A stretch of DNA of 64,000 bases from JAJDOD01 sp050299835 (GTDB taxonomy: Bacteria > Pseudomonadota > Alphaproteobacteria > Rhodobacterales > Rhodobacteraceae): contig JBNKWP010000016.1 of assembly GCA_050299835.1 (NCBI GenBank), positions 11,184 through 75,183 of the forward strand, given 5' to 3'. A program made the translations under genes and the position numbers. Under the pieces are notes generated by a model. It was given only the letters and a program-made list of their open reading frames with translations. It was not told where the DNA came from and ran no database searches. How positions within the stretch are numbered: position 1 is the stretch's first letter; each line of letters opens with the position of its first letter. Positions 36,047 through 44,978 of this stretch are shown here, one piece after another.

Positions 36047-37108
36047 ATGTCACGACCGAAACCCGCCACGTTGCCCCGATATAATCCCGCCGAGGATCGC
36101 TATGACCGGATGAGCTACCGCCGCTGCGGAGCCTCCGGCCTCAAGCTACCAGCCATCAGCCTTGGACTTTGGCATAATTTCGGGGGCGACACGCCGCACG
36201 AGTTGAAACGCGCGCTGTGCCGCACGGCGTTCGACAACGGGATCACACATTTCGATCTGGCGAACAATTATGGCCCGCCGCCGGGCAGTGCCGAAGAGGC
36301 GTTCGGCCAAATTCTGAGAACGGACTTCGCAGGGCTTCGCGACGAGTTGGTCATTTCGTCCAAGGCCGGTTACGGCATGTGGCCGGGGCCGTATGGAGAG
36401 TGGGGCAGCCGCAAGTATCTGGTCTCATCCTGCGACCAGTCGCTGAAGCGGATGGGGCTCGACTATGTCGATATCTTCTATTCCCACAGGTTCGATCCCG
36501 ATACGCCGCTTGAAGAAACGATGGGGGCCCTCGACCATATCGTCCGGTCGGGGCGCGCACTCTATGCCGGGATTTCCAGCTATAACAGCCAGCGCACGCG
36601 TGAAGCGGTAGCGATTCTCAAAGACTTGGGCACGCCCTGCCTGATCCATCAGCCAAGCTATAATATCCTGAACCGCTGGGTCGAGCGCGACGGATTGCTG
36701 GACACGCTGGATGAACTGGGCGTGGGATCCATTGCATTCACCCCGCTTGCACAGGGTATGCTGACCGCGAAGTACCTTGGCGGAGTGCCGGAGGGCAGCC
36801 GAGCCACGCAAGGCAAGTCGCTGCAACCCGAACTGCTGTCCGACGAGGTGATCGAAAGGCTCAAGGCCCTGAACGCCATTGCAGAGGCACGGGGCCAGAC
36901 ACTGGCGCAAATGGCGCTGGCCTGGGTGTTGCGCGGTGGCCGGGTGACGACCGCTCTGATCGGAGCGTCGAAGACCAGCCAGATCGAGGATTGCGTGGGC
37001 GCGCTGGATGCGCCGGAATTTAGCGACGCGGAACTGGCAGCGATCGAGGAGCATTCGCTGGAGGGCAACCTCATCAATCTCTGGGCCAAATCCTCCGAAG
37101 AAGCCTGA
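36047..37108 (+). CDS. Aldo/keto reductase, L-glyceraldehyde-3-phosphate reductase-like (YghZ)
   Basis: The 353-residue NADPH-dependent AKR has the catalytic Asp-Tyr-Lys-His set (FDLANNYGPPPGSAEE, SSKAGYGMWPGPYGEWGSRK, YSHRFDP). It also has the YNPAEDRYDRMSYRRCGASGLKLP opening seen in the YghZ/GPR group, which detoxifies L-glyceraldehyde-3-phosphate and methylglyoxal. Start ATG 36047 gives that opening. It is convergent with the nitrile hydratase operon. Confidence 0.9.
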   Translation: MSRPKPATLPRYNPAEDRYDRMSYRRCGASGLKLPAISLGLWHNFGGDTPHELKRALCRTAFDNGITHFDLANNYGPPPGSAEEAFGQILRTDFAGLRDELVISSKAGYGMWPGPYGEWGSRKYLVSSCDQSLKRMGLDYVDIFYSHRFDPDTPLEETMGALDHIVRSGRALYAGISSYNSQRTREAVAILKDLGTPCLIHQPSYNILNRWVERDGLLDTLDELGVGSIAFTPLAQGMLTAKYLGGVPEGSRATQGKSLQPELLSDEVIERLKALNAIAEARGQTLAQMALAWVLRGGRVTTALIGASKTSQIEDCVGALDAPEFSDAELAAIEEHSLEGNLINLWAKSSEEA

Positions 37109-37137
37109 ACGCAGGATCGGCGCGGCGCGAAGACGAA

Positions 37138-37467
37138 CTAGCCCAGCAGAACCGGTTTCCCATGTGGGGTGCGGCGGTAGGCGTCCATCCAGTCGGTCTT
37201 TCTGCGGTCCCTCTCTTCCGCCGCGATCCCTGCCTTTTCCGAGAGAGCTTCCAGGGCACTCAGCACGGCAAGAAAATAGGTCTCATTCGTGTCAGGGAGG
37301 CCCTGAGCCTCAGCCGCCTGCAATGCCGTGCCAAGTGCTTCGGCCCATTCCGTCTGCGTGAAATGCCCTTCCCGAATCATGGTCGTCGCCATCGCAAGGG
37401 ATGTGGCTTGCCAGGGTTCGTCGAAATGACCGCGCGGCGCGGCGAGCGGGTCTTCAGGCGCGAACAA
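37138..37467 (-). CDS. Nitrile hydratase accessory (activator) protein
   Basis: The 109-residue protein has the accessory-protein signature FDEPWQATSLAM followed by EWAEALG and YFLAVLSALE. Such proteins help insert cobalt and oxidise the alpha-subunit cysteines. The best start is TTG 37467, with GGGAG seven bases upstream. It overlaps the end of the beta-subunit gene by 14 bases. The surrounding frame is open further upstream but inside the beta gene. This is the last gene of the operon. Confidence 0.8.
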   Translation of the reverse strand: MFAPEDPLAAPRGHFDEPWQATSLAMATTMIREGHFTQTEWAEALGTALQAAEAQGLPDTNETYFLAVLSALEALSEKAGIAAEERDRRKTDWMDAYRRTPHGKPVLLG

Positions 37468-38095
37468 GGTAGGGCTCCCAAAGGTCGAGGCAGATCGTGT
37501 CCGGGTTGTCTTTGCCCCAGAGTTCCGCTGCCGTGAATTCCACCGTGTAGAGATGCTCGCCGATATGTTCGCCCTTGGCGCCCGCATCGGCAAAAAGGTG
37601 ACCGCCATGATGGGCGATTACCGTGCCAACATGGCCACGCGCATAGGCCGGCAGGCGCGTGTGGCCCTCAACCGGCGTATTCAATGTTCGGACCCTGTCG
37701 CCGGGCGAGAAGGAGGGTGGCGCGTCCATTTGGACGCGGAAATCACGATTGAGGGTACGGGCCCGTGCGAGTGCACCGTCGAGGTCGAGACCTTCTGGCG
37801 GGGGCTGGCGTGTCTCGGGCTTGGCGTTGATCACTTCATCGACCGTCACGACATGCTGATCGATCATCTGTGCACAGTCATTCAGCGCCCATTTCACGAA
37901 ATACGGAACGGAGATGTATGTCGCCGGGTCCATCTGCTCGATACCATGCCGCCACCAGTCGATTGTCCCGCCACGCGACGGCAGGTTCTGCGACAAGGCC
38001 CACTGCCTGCGTTCCCAGTCCTCACGAAAGGGTGGGGCATCGACATCGACAGGGCCGAAACCATCCTTGCCGCCAAGATCGTGCGGTCCGTCCAT
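37454..38095 (-). CDS. nthB: Nitrile hydratase beta subunit
   Basis: The 213-residue subunit begins MDGPHDLGGKDGFGPV, the family opening. It has the VPYFVKWALNDCAQ-type central segment and the SH3-like C-terminal domain (PSFSPGDRVRT...HTRLPAYARGHVGTVI...YTVEFTAAELWG). It forms an alpha2beta2 enzyme that hydrates nitriles to amides. The start overlaps the alpha stop by one base (TGATG). Order alpha, beta, accessory is a complete operon. Confidence 0.93.
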   Translation of the reverse strand: MDGPHDLGGKDGFGPVDVDAPPFREDWERRQWALSQNLPSRGGTIDWWRHGIEQMDPATYISVPYFVKWALNDCAQMIDQHVVTVDEVINAKPETRQPPPEGLDLDGALARARTLNRDFRVQMDAPPSFSPGDRVRTLNTPVEGHTRLPAYARGHVGTVIAHHGGHLFADAGAKGEHIGEHLYTVEFTAAELWGKDNPDTICLDLWEPYLVRA

Positions 38096-38730
38096 CACGC
38101 CACCTTCAGGTCACGGTCGGTGCCGATCATCGAGTTGCGGGTGACCAGCCCCGCCAGTCTGTCCTCATCCCACCCCTCGGTGCCGGCCGGGCGCTCGGGA
38201 ACAACGAGGTAGCGCAGTTCGGCGGTGCTGTCCCAGACGCGGATTTTCACGTTTTCTGATAGTGTGACCCCGAATTCCTCCAGCACCGCGCGCGGCTCCC
38301 TGACGGCGCGGGCGCGGTGGGCGGCGGAGCGATACCAGATCGGCGACATGCCAAGGACCGCGAAAGGGTAGCAGGAACACAGCGTACAGACGACGAGGTT
38401 ATGCGTGTCCGCCGTGTTCTCCACCGCCTTGAGATGTTCGGTCGCGTGGCCTTCGAAGCCGAATTCCTTGATCGCCTGCCCGGCATCGGCCAGAAGGCGT
38501 TCGCGAAACTCGGGATCGGTCCAGCTTCGGGCAACGACCTGTGCACCGCGCTTCGGTCCAATCTTCTCGGAGAACATCTCAACCCAGCTATCCAGCGTCT
38601 CCTGAGCCACCAGGCCTTTTTCGACCGCGAGGCTTTCCAGCGCTTTCACGCGTAGCGCCGGATCGGACGGCATGTGCGCGTGCAGGTGGCGGTGAAGCTC
38701 GCTGATTTTCTTGGAGTCGTAGCTGGCCAT
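38095..38730 (-). CDS. nthA: Nitrile hydratase alpha subunit, cobalt type
   Basis: The 211-residue catalytic subunit contains the metal-binding claw VCTLCSCYPF. The Thr (CTLCSC rather than CSLCSC) indicates a cobalt enzyme. The first and third Cys of CxLCSC are the sites normally oxidised to sulfinic and sulfenic acids. The YR-x2-A-x4-AVREPRAVL stretch is typical. Start ATG 38730 gives ASYDSKKISELHRHLH; an upstream extension is not conserved. No amidase is seen nearby. Confidence 0.93.
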   Translation of the reverse strand: MASYDSKKISELHRHLHAHMPSDPALRVKALESLAVEKGLVAQETLDSWVEMFSEKIGPKRGAQVVARSWTDPEFRERLLADAGQAIKEFGFEGHATEHLKAVENTADTHNLVVCTLCSCYPFAVLGMSPIWYRSAAHRARAVREPRAVLEEFGVTLSENVKIRVWDSTAELRYLVVPERPAGTEGWDEDRLAGLVTRNSMIGTDRDLKVA

Positions 38731-38797
38731 GTCTCGACTGTGAAACGCGGATTCCTGACTGTCAAACGCGAAGCTGTGATACCATCCATCACCGGAG

Positions 38798-39210
38798 GTG
38801 AGGGACAGGTCTGAAGTCAGCTTGCTGGTCGGAACAACCAATGGCGCGATTCCGATCCGGAGCAAATCCCGGCGTGACTGGGAAGTGAAAGGACCGTTTT
38901 GTGATCTCTGGCCGATCAATCACATGGCAGGTGACGGCGATCTGATCTGGGCCGCAGGCGGCAACGACTGGAACGGGGCCGGGGTCTGGCGATCTACCAA
39001 TGGCGGGAAGAGCTGGGACCTGTCTCGGTTCGCGCGTGGGCAGATCGAGGGGTTGCTTTCCGCGCAACCCGAAATTGCCAAGACGTTTGGCTGGGAGCCT
39101 TCACCGCCCGCGCCGGCTCGGTTTTCGCCAGTCTGGGCGAGGGCGAAAGCTGGGAAGAGATCGTGCGCCACCTGCCAACAGTCCTGTCGGTGGAAGCGGT
39201 GGCGCAGTGA
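38798..39210 (+). pseudogene. BNR/sialidase-like repeat protein with internal deletion
   Basis: The start (GTG 38798, good GGAGG) encodes a normal N-terminus of an exo-alpha-sialidase-like beta-propeller: VSLLVGTTNGA, RRDWEVKGPF, WPINHM, IWAAGGN and GVWRSTNGGKSW, then AKTFGWEP. Near 39100 the frame shifts. The other frame then carries the family's C-terminus (GSVFASLGEGESW, HLPTVLSVEA, stop 39208-39210). The ~250 central codons expected between these parts are missing, so the gene is a remnant. It lies between the nitrile hydratase genes and the DAO-GcvT gene. Confidence 0.72.
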
Positions 39211-39214
39211 TCTT

Positions 39215-41722
39215 CTAGCCGTCCTTGCGGATCGTCTCGTTCTTCGGATCGTAGGGGCTGTCCTCCGCCACCTCGGCATCCCAAAGCTTGTCGAGCATTT
39301 TCACCTTCAGCTTGGTCCCCGGCGCGGCATGGTCCGGTTTGACGTAACCCATGCCGATGGATTTGCCGAAATGTGCCGACCATCCGCCGGAGGTCAGGCG
39401 TCCGGTACGGGTGCCGTCAGGCGTGTAGAGCGCCTCGCGCCCCCACGGGTCCGCATCTTCGGGTCCGTCGATCAGCAATGTCACGCATTTCGCGCGAATG
39501 CCGGTTTCGATCATCCGGTCCTTGCCGAAGAAGTCCTTGTCGAGATCCACGAACCTGTCGAGCCCGGCCTCAAGTGGAGTGGCGTCGCGACCAAGCTCGG
39601 TGCCGAAGGCGCGGTAGGATTTCTCCTGGCGAAGCCAGTTCTGGGCGCGGGCTCCGACGAGCTTCATGCCGTGCTTTTCACCTGCTGCGACCAACTGGTC
39701 CCAGAGATAGTTCTGCATCTCGATCGGGTGGTGCAGTTCCCAGCCGAGTTCGCCCGTGTAGGCGACGCGAATTGCCATGGTCGGGCACATGCCAAGTTCG
39801 ATATTGCGCATCGACAGCCACGGGAAGCGTTTGTTCGACAGGACGGTCTCGGGGTTCGCATCCTTGACGATCTCGTTCAGGACGTCGCGCGATTTCGGGC
39901 CAGCAATGGCGAAGACGCCCCATTGCGTCGTGACATCGTGGATATCGATATAGCCGCCGCCCCCTGCCATGAAGTCTTCCGCGGATTTCTTCAGGTAATC
40001 TGCGTCATAGGCTGTCCAGGCTCCGGCGGAGACGAGGTAATAGTCGTTCTCCCCACGCCGCACGATCGTATATTCGGTGCGGGTCGTGCCGGCGTTGGTC
40101 AGCGCATAGGTCAGGTTGATCCGTCCGACATTCGGCAGCTTGTTGCAGGTGAACCAGTCGAGAAATGCCGTTGCCCCCGGTCCGCGAACCACATGCTTGG
40201 TGAACGCACTTGCATCGATCAGCCCAACGCCTTCGCGGATCGCCTTCGCCTCTTCCGCCGCATATTGCCACCACTCGCCGCGCCGGAAGCTGCGGGCATC
40301 GTGATCGAAGCTGTCGGGCGCGTCCTTGGGACCATAATAGTTCGGACGTTCAAAGCCGTTGACGCAACCGAACTGCGCTCCGAGAGCCTTCTGCCGGTCA
40401 TAGGCGGGTGCGGTGCGCAACGGGCGGCAGGCTTCGCGTTCCTCGTCCGGGTGGTGCAGGATGTAGACGTGGGAGTAGCATTCCTCGTTCTTGCGCGCGG
40501 CATATTCGGTCGTCACCCAGTCGCCGTAGCGCTTGGGGTCGAGGGAGGCCATGTCGATCTCGGCCTCGCCGTCGACCATCATCTGGGCGAGGTAATAGCC
40601 CGTGCCGCCAGCGGCTGTGATCCCGAATGAGAACCCTTCGGCCAGCCACATGTTGCGCAGGCCCGGTGCAGGGCCAACCAGCGGGTTGCCGTCGGGCGTG
40701 TAGCAGATCGGGCCGTTAAAGTCGTCCTTCAGGCCGGATTCGGCACAGGAGGGCACGCGCTCGGCCATCGCCATATACTGTTCCGCGATCCGGTCGAGAT
40801 CGAGCGGGAACAGGTCGGCGCGGAAGCTGTCGGGCACGCCGTACTCGAAGCGGGCAGGTGCGCCTTGCTCATAGATGCCCAGGATCCAGCCGCCGCGCTC
40901 TTCGCGGGCATAGGATTCGTTGTCGGCGTCACGCACAACCGGATGCTCCGGGTTGCCCGCTTCACGCCATTTGACCAGCTCGGGATCCTTGTCCATCACG
41001 ATGAAGGTGTGCTCGACCGGAATCGCGGGCATCTTGATGCCCAGCATCTTGGCCGTGCGCTGCGCGTGGTTGCCCGAAGCGGTGACAACATGCTCGGCAG
41101 TGATCACCACCTGTTCGTCGGACGGCACCAGGTTGCCGCCTTTTTCGACCATCTTTGTGCAGGTCACCTCCCAGGCCTCGCCGTTCCAGTGGAACCCATC
41201 CGCCTGCCATTTGCGCTCGATCATCACGCCGCGCTGACGCGCGCCCTTGGCCATAGCCTGGGTCACGTCCGCCGGGTTAATATAGCCGTCCTCGGTGTGA
41301 TAGATCGCACCCTTCAGATCCGAGGTCTCGATCAGCGGCCAGCGCTCCTTGATCTGATCTGGGGTCAGCCATTCGTATTTGACATCGCAGGTCTCGGCGG
41401 TCGAGGCATAGAGCATGTACTCGTCCATCCGCTCTTGCGTCTGGGCCATGCGCAGGTTGCCGACCACGGCGAAACCGGCGTTCAGGCCGGTTTCCTCTTC
41501 CAGTTTCTTGTAGAAATCCACCGAGTATTTGTGGATGTGGGTCGTGGCGTAGCTCATGTTGAACAGCGGCAGAAGACCAGCGGCGTGCCATGTGGAGCCG
41601 GAGGTCAGTTCGTCGCGTTCCAGCAGCATCACGTCCGACCAGCCGGCCTTGGCCAGATGATAGGCGATGGACGTGCCCACCGCGCCGCCGCCGACGACCA
41701 GAGCTTTGACTTGGGTTTTCAT
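39215..41722 (-). CDS. FAD-dependent DAO-GcvT fusion oxidoreductase (dimethylglycine/sarcosine dehydrogenase-like)
   Basis: The 835-residue protein has two halves. Residues 1-~400 form a DAO-type FAD domain with the GGGAVGTSIAYHLAKAG dinucleotide fold and the GSTWHAAG motif, whose His is the covalent FAD site in dimethylglycine and sarcosine dehydrogenases. Residues ~440-830 are a GcvT-like folate-binding domain. The enzyme should oxidatively demethylate an N-methyl amino acid and pass the C1 unit to tetrahydrofolate. AGGAGG precedes ATG 41722. A palindrome (41744-41753) upstream may bind a regulator. The exact substrate is not determined. Confidence 0.88.
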   Translation of the reverse strand: MKTQVKALVVGGGAVGTSIAYHLAKAGWSDVMLLERDELTSGSTWHAAGLLPLFNMSYATTHIHKYSVDFYKKLEEETGLNAGFAVVGNLRMAQTQERMDEYMLYASTAETCDVKYEWLTPDQIKERWPLIETSDLKGAIYHTEDGYINPADVTQAMAKGARQRGVMIERKWQADGFHWNGEAWEVTCTKMVEKGGNLVPSDEQVVITAEHVVTASGNHAQRTAKMLGIKMPAIPVEHTFIVMDKDPELVKWREAGNPEHPVVRDADNESYAREERGGWILGIYEQGAPARFEYGVPDSFRADLFPLDLDRIAEQYMAMAERVPSCAESGLKDDFNGPICYTPDGNPLVGPAPGLRNMWLAEGFSFGITAAGGTGYYLAQMMVDGEAEIDMASLDPKRYGDWVTTEYAARKNEECYSHVYILHHPDEEREACRPLRTAPAYDRQKALGAQFGCVNGFERPNYYGPKDAPDSFDHDARSFRRGEWWQYAAEEAKAIREGVGLIDASAFTKHVVRGPGATAFLDWFTCNKLPNVGRINLTYALTNAGTTRTEYTIVRRGENDYYLVSAGAWTAYDADYLKKSAEDFMAGGGGYIDIHDVTTQWGVFAIAGPKSRDVLNEIVKDANPETVLSNKRFPWLSMRNIELGMCPTMAIRVAYTGELGWELHHPIEMQNYLWDQLVAAGEKHGMKLVGARAQNWLRQEKSYRAFGTELGRDATPLEAGLDRFVDLDKDFFGKDRMIETGIRAKCVTLLIDGPEDADPWGREALYTPDGTRTGRLTSGGWSAHFGKSIGMGYVKPDHAAPGTKLKVKMLDKLWDAEVAEDSPYDPKNETIRKDG

Positions 41723-41743
41723 CCGCGAACCTCCTGACCAGAC

Positions 41744-41753
41744 AGACCGGTCT
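41744..41753. promoter_or_regulatory. Palindromic operator candidate AGACCGGTCT
   Basis: This perfect 10 bp palindrome lies 22 bases upstream of the DAO-GcvT start and resembles the AGACC-n-GGTCT operators used by several TetR-family regulators. It falls in the divergent region shared with panC. The cognate regulator is not in the window. Confidence 0.4.
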
Positions 41754-41856
41754 TTAGCCTATTCTGTGCAGGATTGAATGGTCCAGCCGACAAGATGCGG
41801 TTCGAATGCGACGTGGTTTGCAGGCAAGAAATGCGCTTTGCTTCGAAAATCGCGAC

Positions 41857-41924
41857 GGGCGAAAGGGGCGTTGCCCGCTCGCGCTTCCCCAGGACATTTC
41901 CGGGTCGATCGAAGCCAGCATGAA
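41857..41924 (+). repeat. Dispersed GC-rich intergenic repeat, copy A
   Basis: The sequence GGGCGAAAGGGGCG-TTGCCCGCTCGCGCTTCCCC-AGGACATTTCCGGGTCGATC aligns with 61134-61188 (GGGCGAGGGGCGCTGCCCCT, CGCGCTCCCC, GGGATATTTCCGGGCCGAT). Such elements are frequent between genes in Rhodobacterales; no coding function is evident. Confidence 0.6.
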
Positions 41925-41994
41925 TTGGGCTTTGGCAAAGGAGGACACAACAGCCTTCTTGTATGCGTCTCTCCGGACCGCTAGCACTTGGCGC

Positions 41995-42840
41995 ATGGAG
42001 ATTTGTCCCAGTGTCGAGCAGATACGCGCCGCAGTCGCGGGATTTCGGGCGGCGGGCGAAAGCGTCGGGCTTGTCACGACTATGGGCGCTTTGCATGAGG
42101 GACATCTGACGCTGATGCAGCGGGCGAAAGAGGCCCATGACCGCGTGTTGGCGACGATCTTCGTGAACCCGACGCAATTCGGAGAAGTCGCCGATCTGGC
42201 CCATTACCCGTCGGACGACGAACGCGACATCGACCTTTTGAAGGGCGTTGGCGTTGATGCGTTATTCCTGCCAACGGTGGAAACGATCTATCCGCCGGGT
42301 GACGAAACCATCGTGGAGACAACTCGGCTGGCCAATATGCTCCACGGCAAGGTGCGCCCCGGACATTTCCGTGGTGTCACGACGGTCGTGGCTCGGCTAT
42401 TCAACATCTGTCTGCCGGATGCGGCTTATTTCGGTGAAAAGGACTATCAGCAGTTGCAGGTGATCCGGCGCATGGTGCGCGACCTGCATTTTCCGCTGAA
42501 GATCGTCGGCGTGCCGACCGTGCGGGAGCCGGACGGGCTTGCCATGTCGTCGCGCAATGTGCGGCTGACACCCGAAGACCGAGCGGCGGCGGTTGTCCTC
42601 AGCCAAAGCCTGAACGAGGCGGAAGTTCTCGTTGCAAGTGGCACGACAGTTGAGAAGCTCGGCGATGCGATCCGGTCGCGAATCAAGAATGAGCCACGCG
42701 CCATCCTGCGAGCTGTCGATATCGTTACCGCCGAAAGTCTGGAGCCGATCTCCGGGCCCGTGACCGAAAAGATTGCCATCATGCTCTCCGCCGAATTCGG
42801 CGGTGTGCTGCTGATCGACCAGAGGGAGATGAACCCATGA
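41995..42840 (+). CDS. panC: Pantothenate synthetase
   Basis: PanC joins pantoate and beta-alanine with ATP. The 281-residue protein has the TMGALHEGHLTLM motif (HIGH-type), FVNPTQFGE, YFGEKDYQQLQ and GLAMSSRN (KMSKS-type). The start is ATG 41995 (EICPSVEQIRAAV); a longer frame extends upstream but is not conserved. It overlaps panB by four bases, forming a two-gene pantothenate unit. Confidence 0.94.
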   Translation: MEICPSVEQIRAAVAGFRAAGESVGLVTTMGALHEGHLTLMQRAKEAHDRVLATIFVNPTQFGEVADLAHYPSDDERDIDLLKGVGVDALFLPTVETIYPPGDETIVETTRLANMLHGKVRPGHFRGVTTVVARLFNICLPDAAYFGEKDYQQLQVIRRMVRDLHFPLKIVGVPTVREPDGLAMSSRNVRLTPEDRAAAVVLSQSLNEAEVLVASGTTVEKLGDAIRSRIKNEPRAILRAVDIVTAESLEPISGPVTEKIAIMLSAEFGGVLLIDQREMNP

Positions 42841-43649
42841 GTTCGCAAACCGAGAGAGTTCGCCGGCTGACAGTGCCGCAACTGGCCGCGCGGAAAGGCG
42901 GCGAGCCGATCGTGTCTCTGACCTCCTATCACGCGCATACGGCGGCCATCGTGGATAAATACGCGGATTTTATCCTTGTCGGCGACAGCCTCGGCATGGT
43001 GATGCACGGGATGGAAACCACGGTCGGTGTGCCGCTGGACCTGATGATCATGCATGGCAAGGCGGTCGTGCGCGGCACCAAACGGGCTTTGATCGTCGTC
43101 GATATGCCCTTCGGGACCTACGAGGAAAGCCCGAATGTGGCATTTCGCAACGCTGCCAAGATCCTGAAGGAGACCGGCTGTGGCGCGGTGAAACTGGAAG
43201 GCGGTGCCCGGATGGCGGAAACCATCCACTTCCTTGTGGAACGTGGCATCCCCGTCATGGCCCATACCGGGCTGACGCCGCAGTCGTCTCACGTCATGGG
43301 CGGGTTCAAGACGCAGGGCCGCGATGAGGATACCTGGGCCGCGCATGAAAACGACGCCAAAGCCGTTGCCGATGCGGGTGCTTTCGCAGTTGTACTGGAA
43401 GGGATGGTCGAGCCGCTGGCGGCGAAGATCACCAAGCTGATCGACATTCCGACCATTGGAATCGGTGCGTCGGTGGAGTGCGACGGTCAGATCCTTGTTC
43501 TGGAGGATATGCTCGGGCTCAATGAATGGACCCCGAAATTCGTCAAGGTGTACGGCCAACTCGGGCCGCAGATCGAGAAGGCTGTGAGCGAATATGCCGA
43601 AGAGGTGAAAACGCGGGCCTTTCCGACCGAAAAGGAGGTTTATCGGTAG
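42837..43649 (+). CDS. panB: Ketopantoate hydroxymethyltransferase
   Basis: PanB makes ketopantoate from 2-oxoisovalerate and methylene-tetrahydrofolate. The 270-residue protein has SLTSYHAHTA, LVGDSLGMV and VVDMPFGTYEE. Its KLEGG stretch and the catalytic Glu region of IGIGAS are also visible. It is coupled to panC by an ATGA overlap. Its substrate also feeds leucine and valine synthesis. Confidence 0.95.
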   Translation: MSSQTERVRRLTVPQLAARKGGEPIVSLTSYHAHTAAIVDKYADFILVGDSLGMVMHGMETTVGVPLDLMIMHGKAVVRGTKRALIVVDMPFGTYEESPNVAFRNAAKILKETGCGAVKLEGGARMAETIHFLVERGIPVMAHTGLTPQSSHVMGGFKTQGRDEDTWAAHENDAKAVADAGAFAVVLEGMVEPLAAKITKLIDIPTIGIGASVECDGQILVLEDMLGLNEWTPKFVKVYGQLGPQIEKAVSEYAEEVKTRAFPTEKEVYR

Positions 43650-43682
43650 GAGACGCCTCGGGGACAGCCTGTGGAGGGCGAC

Positions 43683-44933
43683 ATGTACAAGGCCGGCGAA
43701 GAGGAAATCGAGGCGATTGCGCGGGTGATCCGCAGCGGTCGGCTGTTTCGTTACCACGACGCCAGCGAATGCGAACGATTCGAGGCGCGATACGCCAAGG
43801 CGCTGGGCGTGGCCCATTTCGATCTTTCGGCCAGTGGAACGCTGGCGCTGTCGGCCGGTTTGACCGGACTTGGAATCGGGCCCGGGGACGAGGTTCTGGT
43901 TCCCGCCCACACCTACATGGCAACTGCCACGGCAGTGCTTGCGGTCGGTGCGATCCCGGTCCTCGTCGAGATTGACGAGACCCTGACGATCTCGCCCGCC
44001 GCGTTGGACGCTGCCGTTGGCCCGGCAACGCGGGCGGTGATCCCCGTTCATATGTGGGGCACGGCGGCGGCGATGGATGAGATCATGGAGATCGCAGGGC
44101 GGCACGGGCTTTTTGTTCTCGAAGACGCCTGTCAGGGCGTCGGTGGCGGGTATCAAGGCCGGAAGATGGGCTCCATCGGTCATGCGGGCGCGTTTTCGTT
44201 CAACTACTTCAAGAACATGACCAGCGGCGAAGGCGGCGGGATCGCTACCGATGACGACCGGGTGGCTGAGCGTGCGCGCTGCGCCATCGACCCCTGCCAT
44301 TTCTACTGGCAGGGGCAGGAGGAGGGGCTGAAGCCCTTTGCCGGGGCCGGGGCGCGGTCCTCGGAACTGATGGGGGCGATGCTGAATGTCCAGCTTGATC
44401 GGATCGACGGGATCATTTCGTCGATGCGGGACAATCGCTGCCGCTTGATCGACGCGACGCAAGGGGTGTCTAACCGTGGGCTGAGGCTCTCTCCCATGAA
44501 CAGCCCGGACCACGATTGCGCCGCCCAATTGATGTGGCTGTTGCCATCCGGCAGATCCGCAGATGTCTTCGCGGCGGCGACCGGCGGTGTTGTCGCGGGA
44601 AGGACCGGTCGGCACACGTTCACAAACTGGGATCAGGTTTTGACGCAGGAAGGGGCGCATCATGCCGCCCTGAACCCTTATGCCCTGCCGCAGAACTCCG
44701 TTCTTCGCCGTGCCATCCCGGATGGGTTCGGTCAGAGTTCGCTCGATATCCTGGGCCGCACGGTCATGATCCCGATGGATCCCGATCATGGGGAAGACGA
44801 CCTGGAAGCGCTGGCCCACAACATTCGGCTGGCCGCTACCGAACTCGATGATGGCACCCTTCGGTCCGGGCAATCCTATCGCGATCTGAAATCACCAGAC
44901 CTTCAGAAATTTGACGCACAATCAGACGGTTGA
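43683..44933 (+). CDS. DegT/DnrJ/EryC1/StrS family PLP aminotransferase
   Basis: The 416-residue fold-type I aminotransferase has the PLP-Lys region FSFNYFKNMTSGEGGGIATDD and the EDACQG segment. These are typical of sugar aminotransferases that make amino-deoxy sugars for surface glycans. ATG 43683 with GGAGGG five bases upstream is preferred over GTG 43671. No sugar-nucleotide or glycosyltransferase genes are near, so its partner pathway is unknown. It follows panB by 33 bases on the same strand. Confidence 0.82.
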   Translation: MYKAGEEEIEAIARVIRSGRLFRYHDASECERFEARYAKALGVAHFDLSASGTLALSAGLTGLGIGPGDEVLVPAHTYMATATAVLAVGAIPVLVEIDETLTISPAALDAAVGPATRAVIPVHMWGTAAAMDEIMEIAGRHGLFVLEDACQGVGGGYQGRKMGSIGHAGAFSFNYFKNMTSGEGGGIATDDDRVAERARCAIDPCHFYWQGQEEGLKPFAGAGARSSELMGAMLNVQLDRIDGIISSMRDNRCRLIDATQGVSNRGLRLSPMNSPDHDCAAQLMWLLPSGRSADVFAAATGGVVAGRTGRHTFTNWDQVLTQEGAHHAALNPYALPQNSVLRRAIPDGFGQSSLDILGRTVMIPMDPDHGEDDLEALAHNIRLAATELDDGTLRSGQSYRDLKSPDLQKFDAQSDG

Positions 44934-44947
44934 GCGCCGCCGGATGC

Positions 44948-44978
44948 AAAAAAAAGGCCGTCTTAAGAAAGACGGCCT
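44948..44978 (-). terminator. Intrinsic terminator reading leftward
   Basis: This is a perfect 10 bp stem with an AAGA loop (plus strand), followed on the minus strand by a run of eight T (44948-44955 as A on the plus strand). In the plus direction there is no T-run, so its orientation is minus, although the upstream DegT gene is on plus. Confidence 0.75.

Noticed and set aside
38798..40630. A 610-codon plus-strand frame starting in the BNR pseudogene
   Set aside because: Beyond ~39100 it is antisense to the DAO-GcvT gene and has no domain; only the first part is a gene remnant.
42447..44873. An 808-codon minus-strand frame opposite panC, panB and the DegT gene
   Set aside because: It lies entirely antisense to three well-supported genes and has Arg/His-rich composition typical of GC-rich shadow frames.
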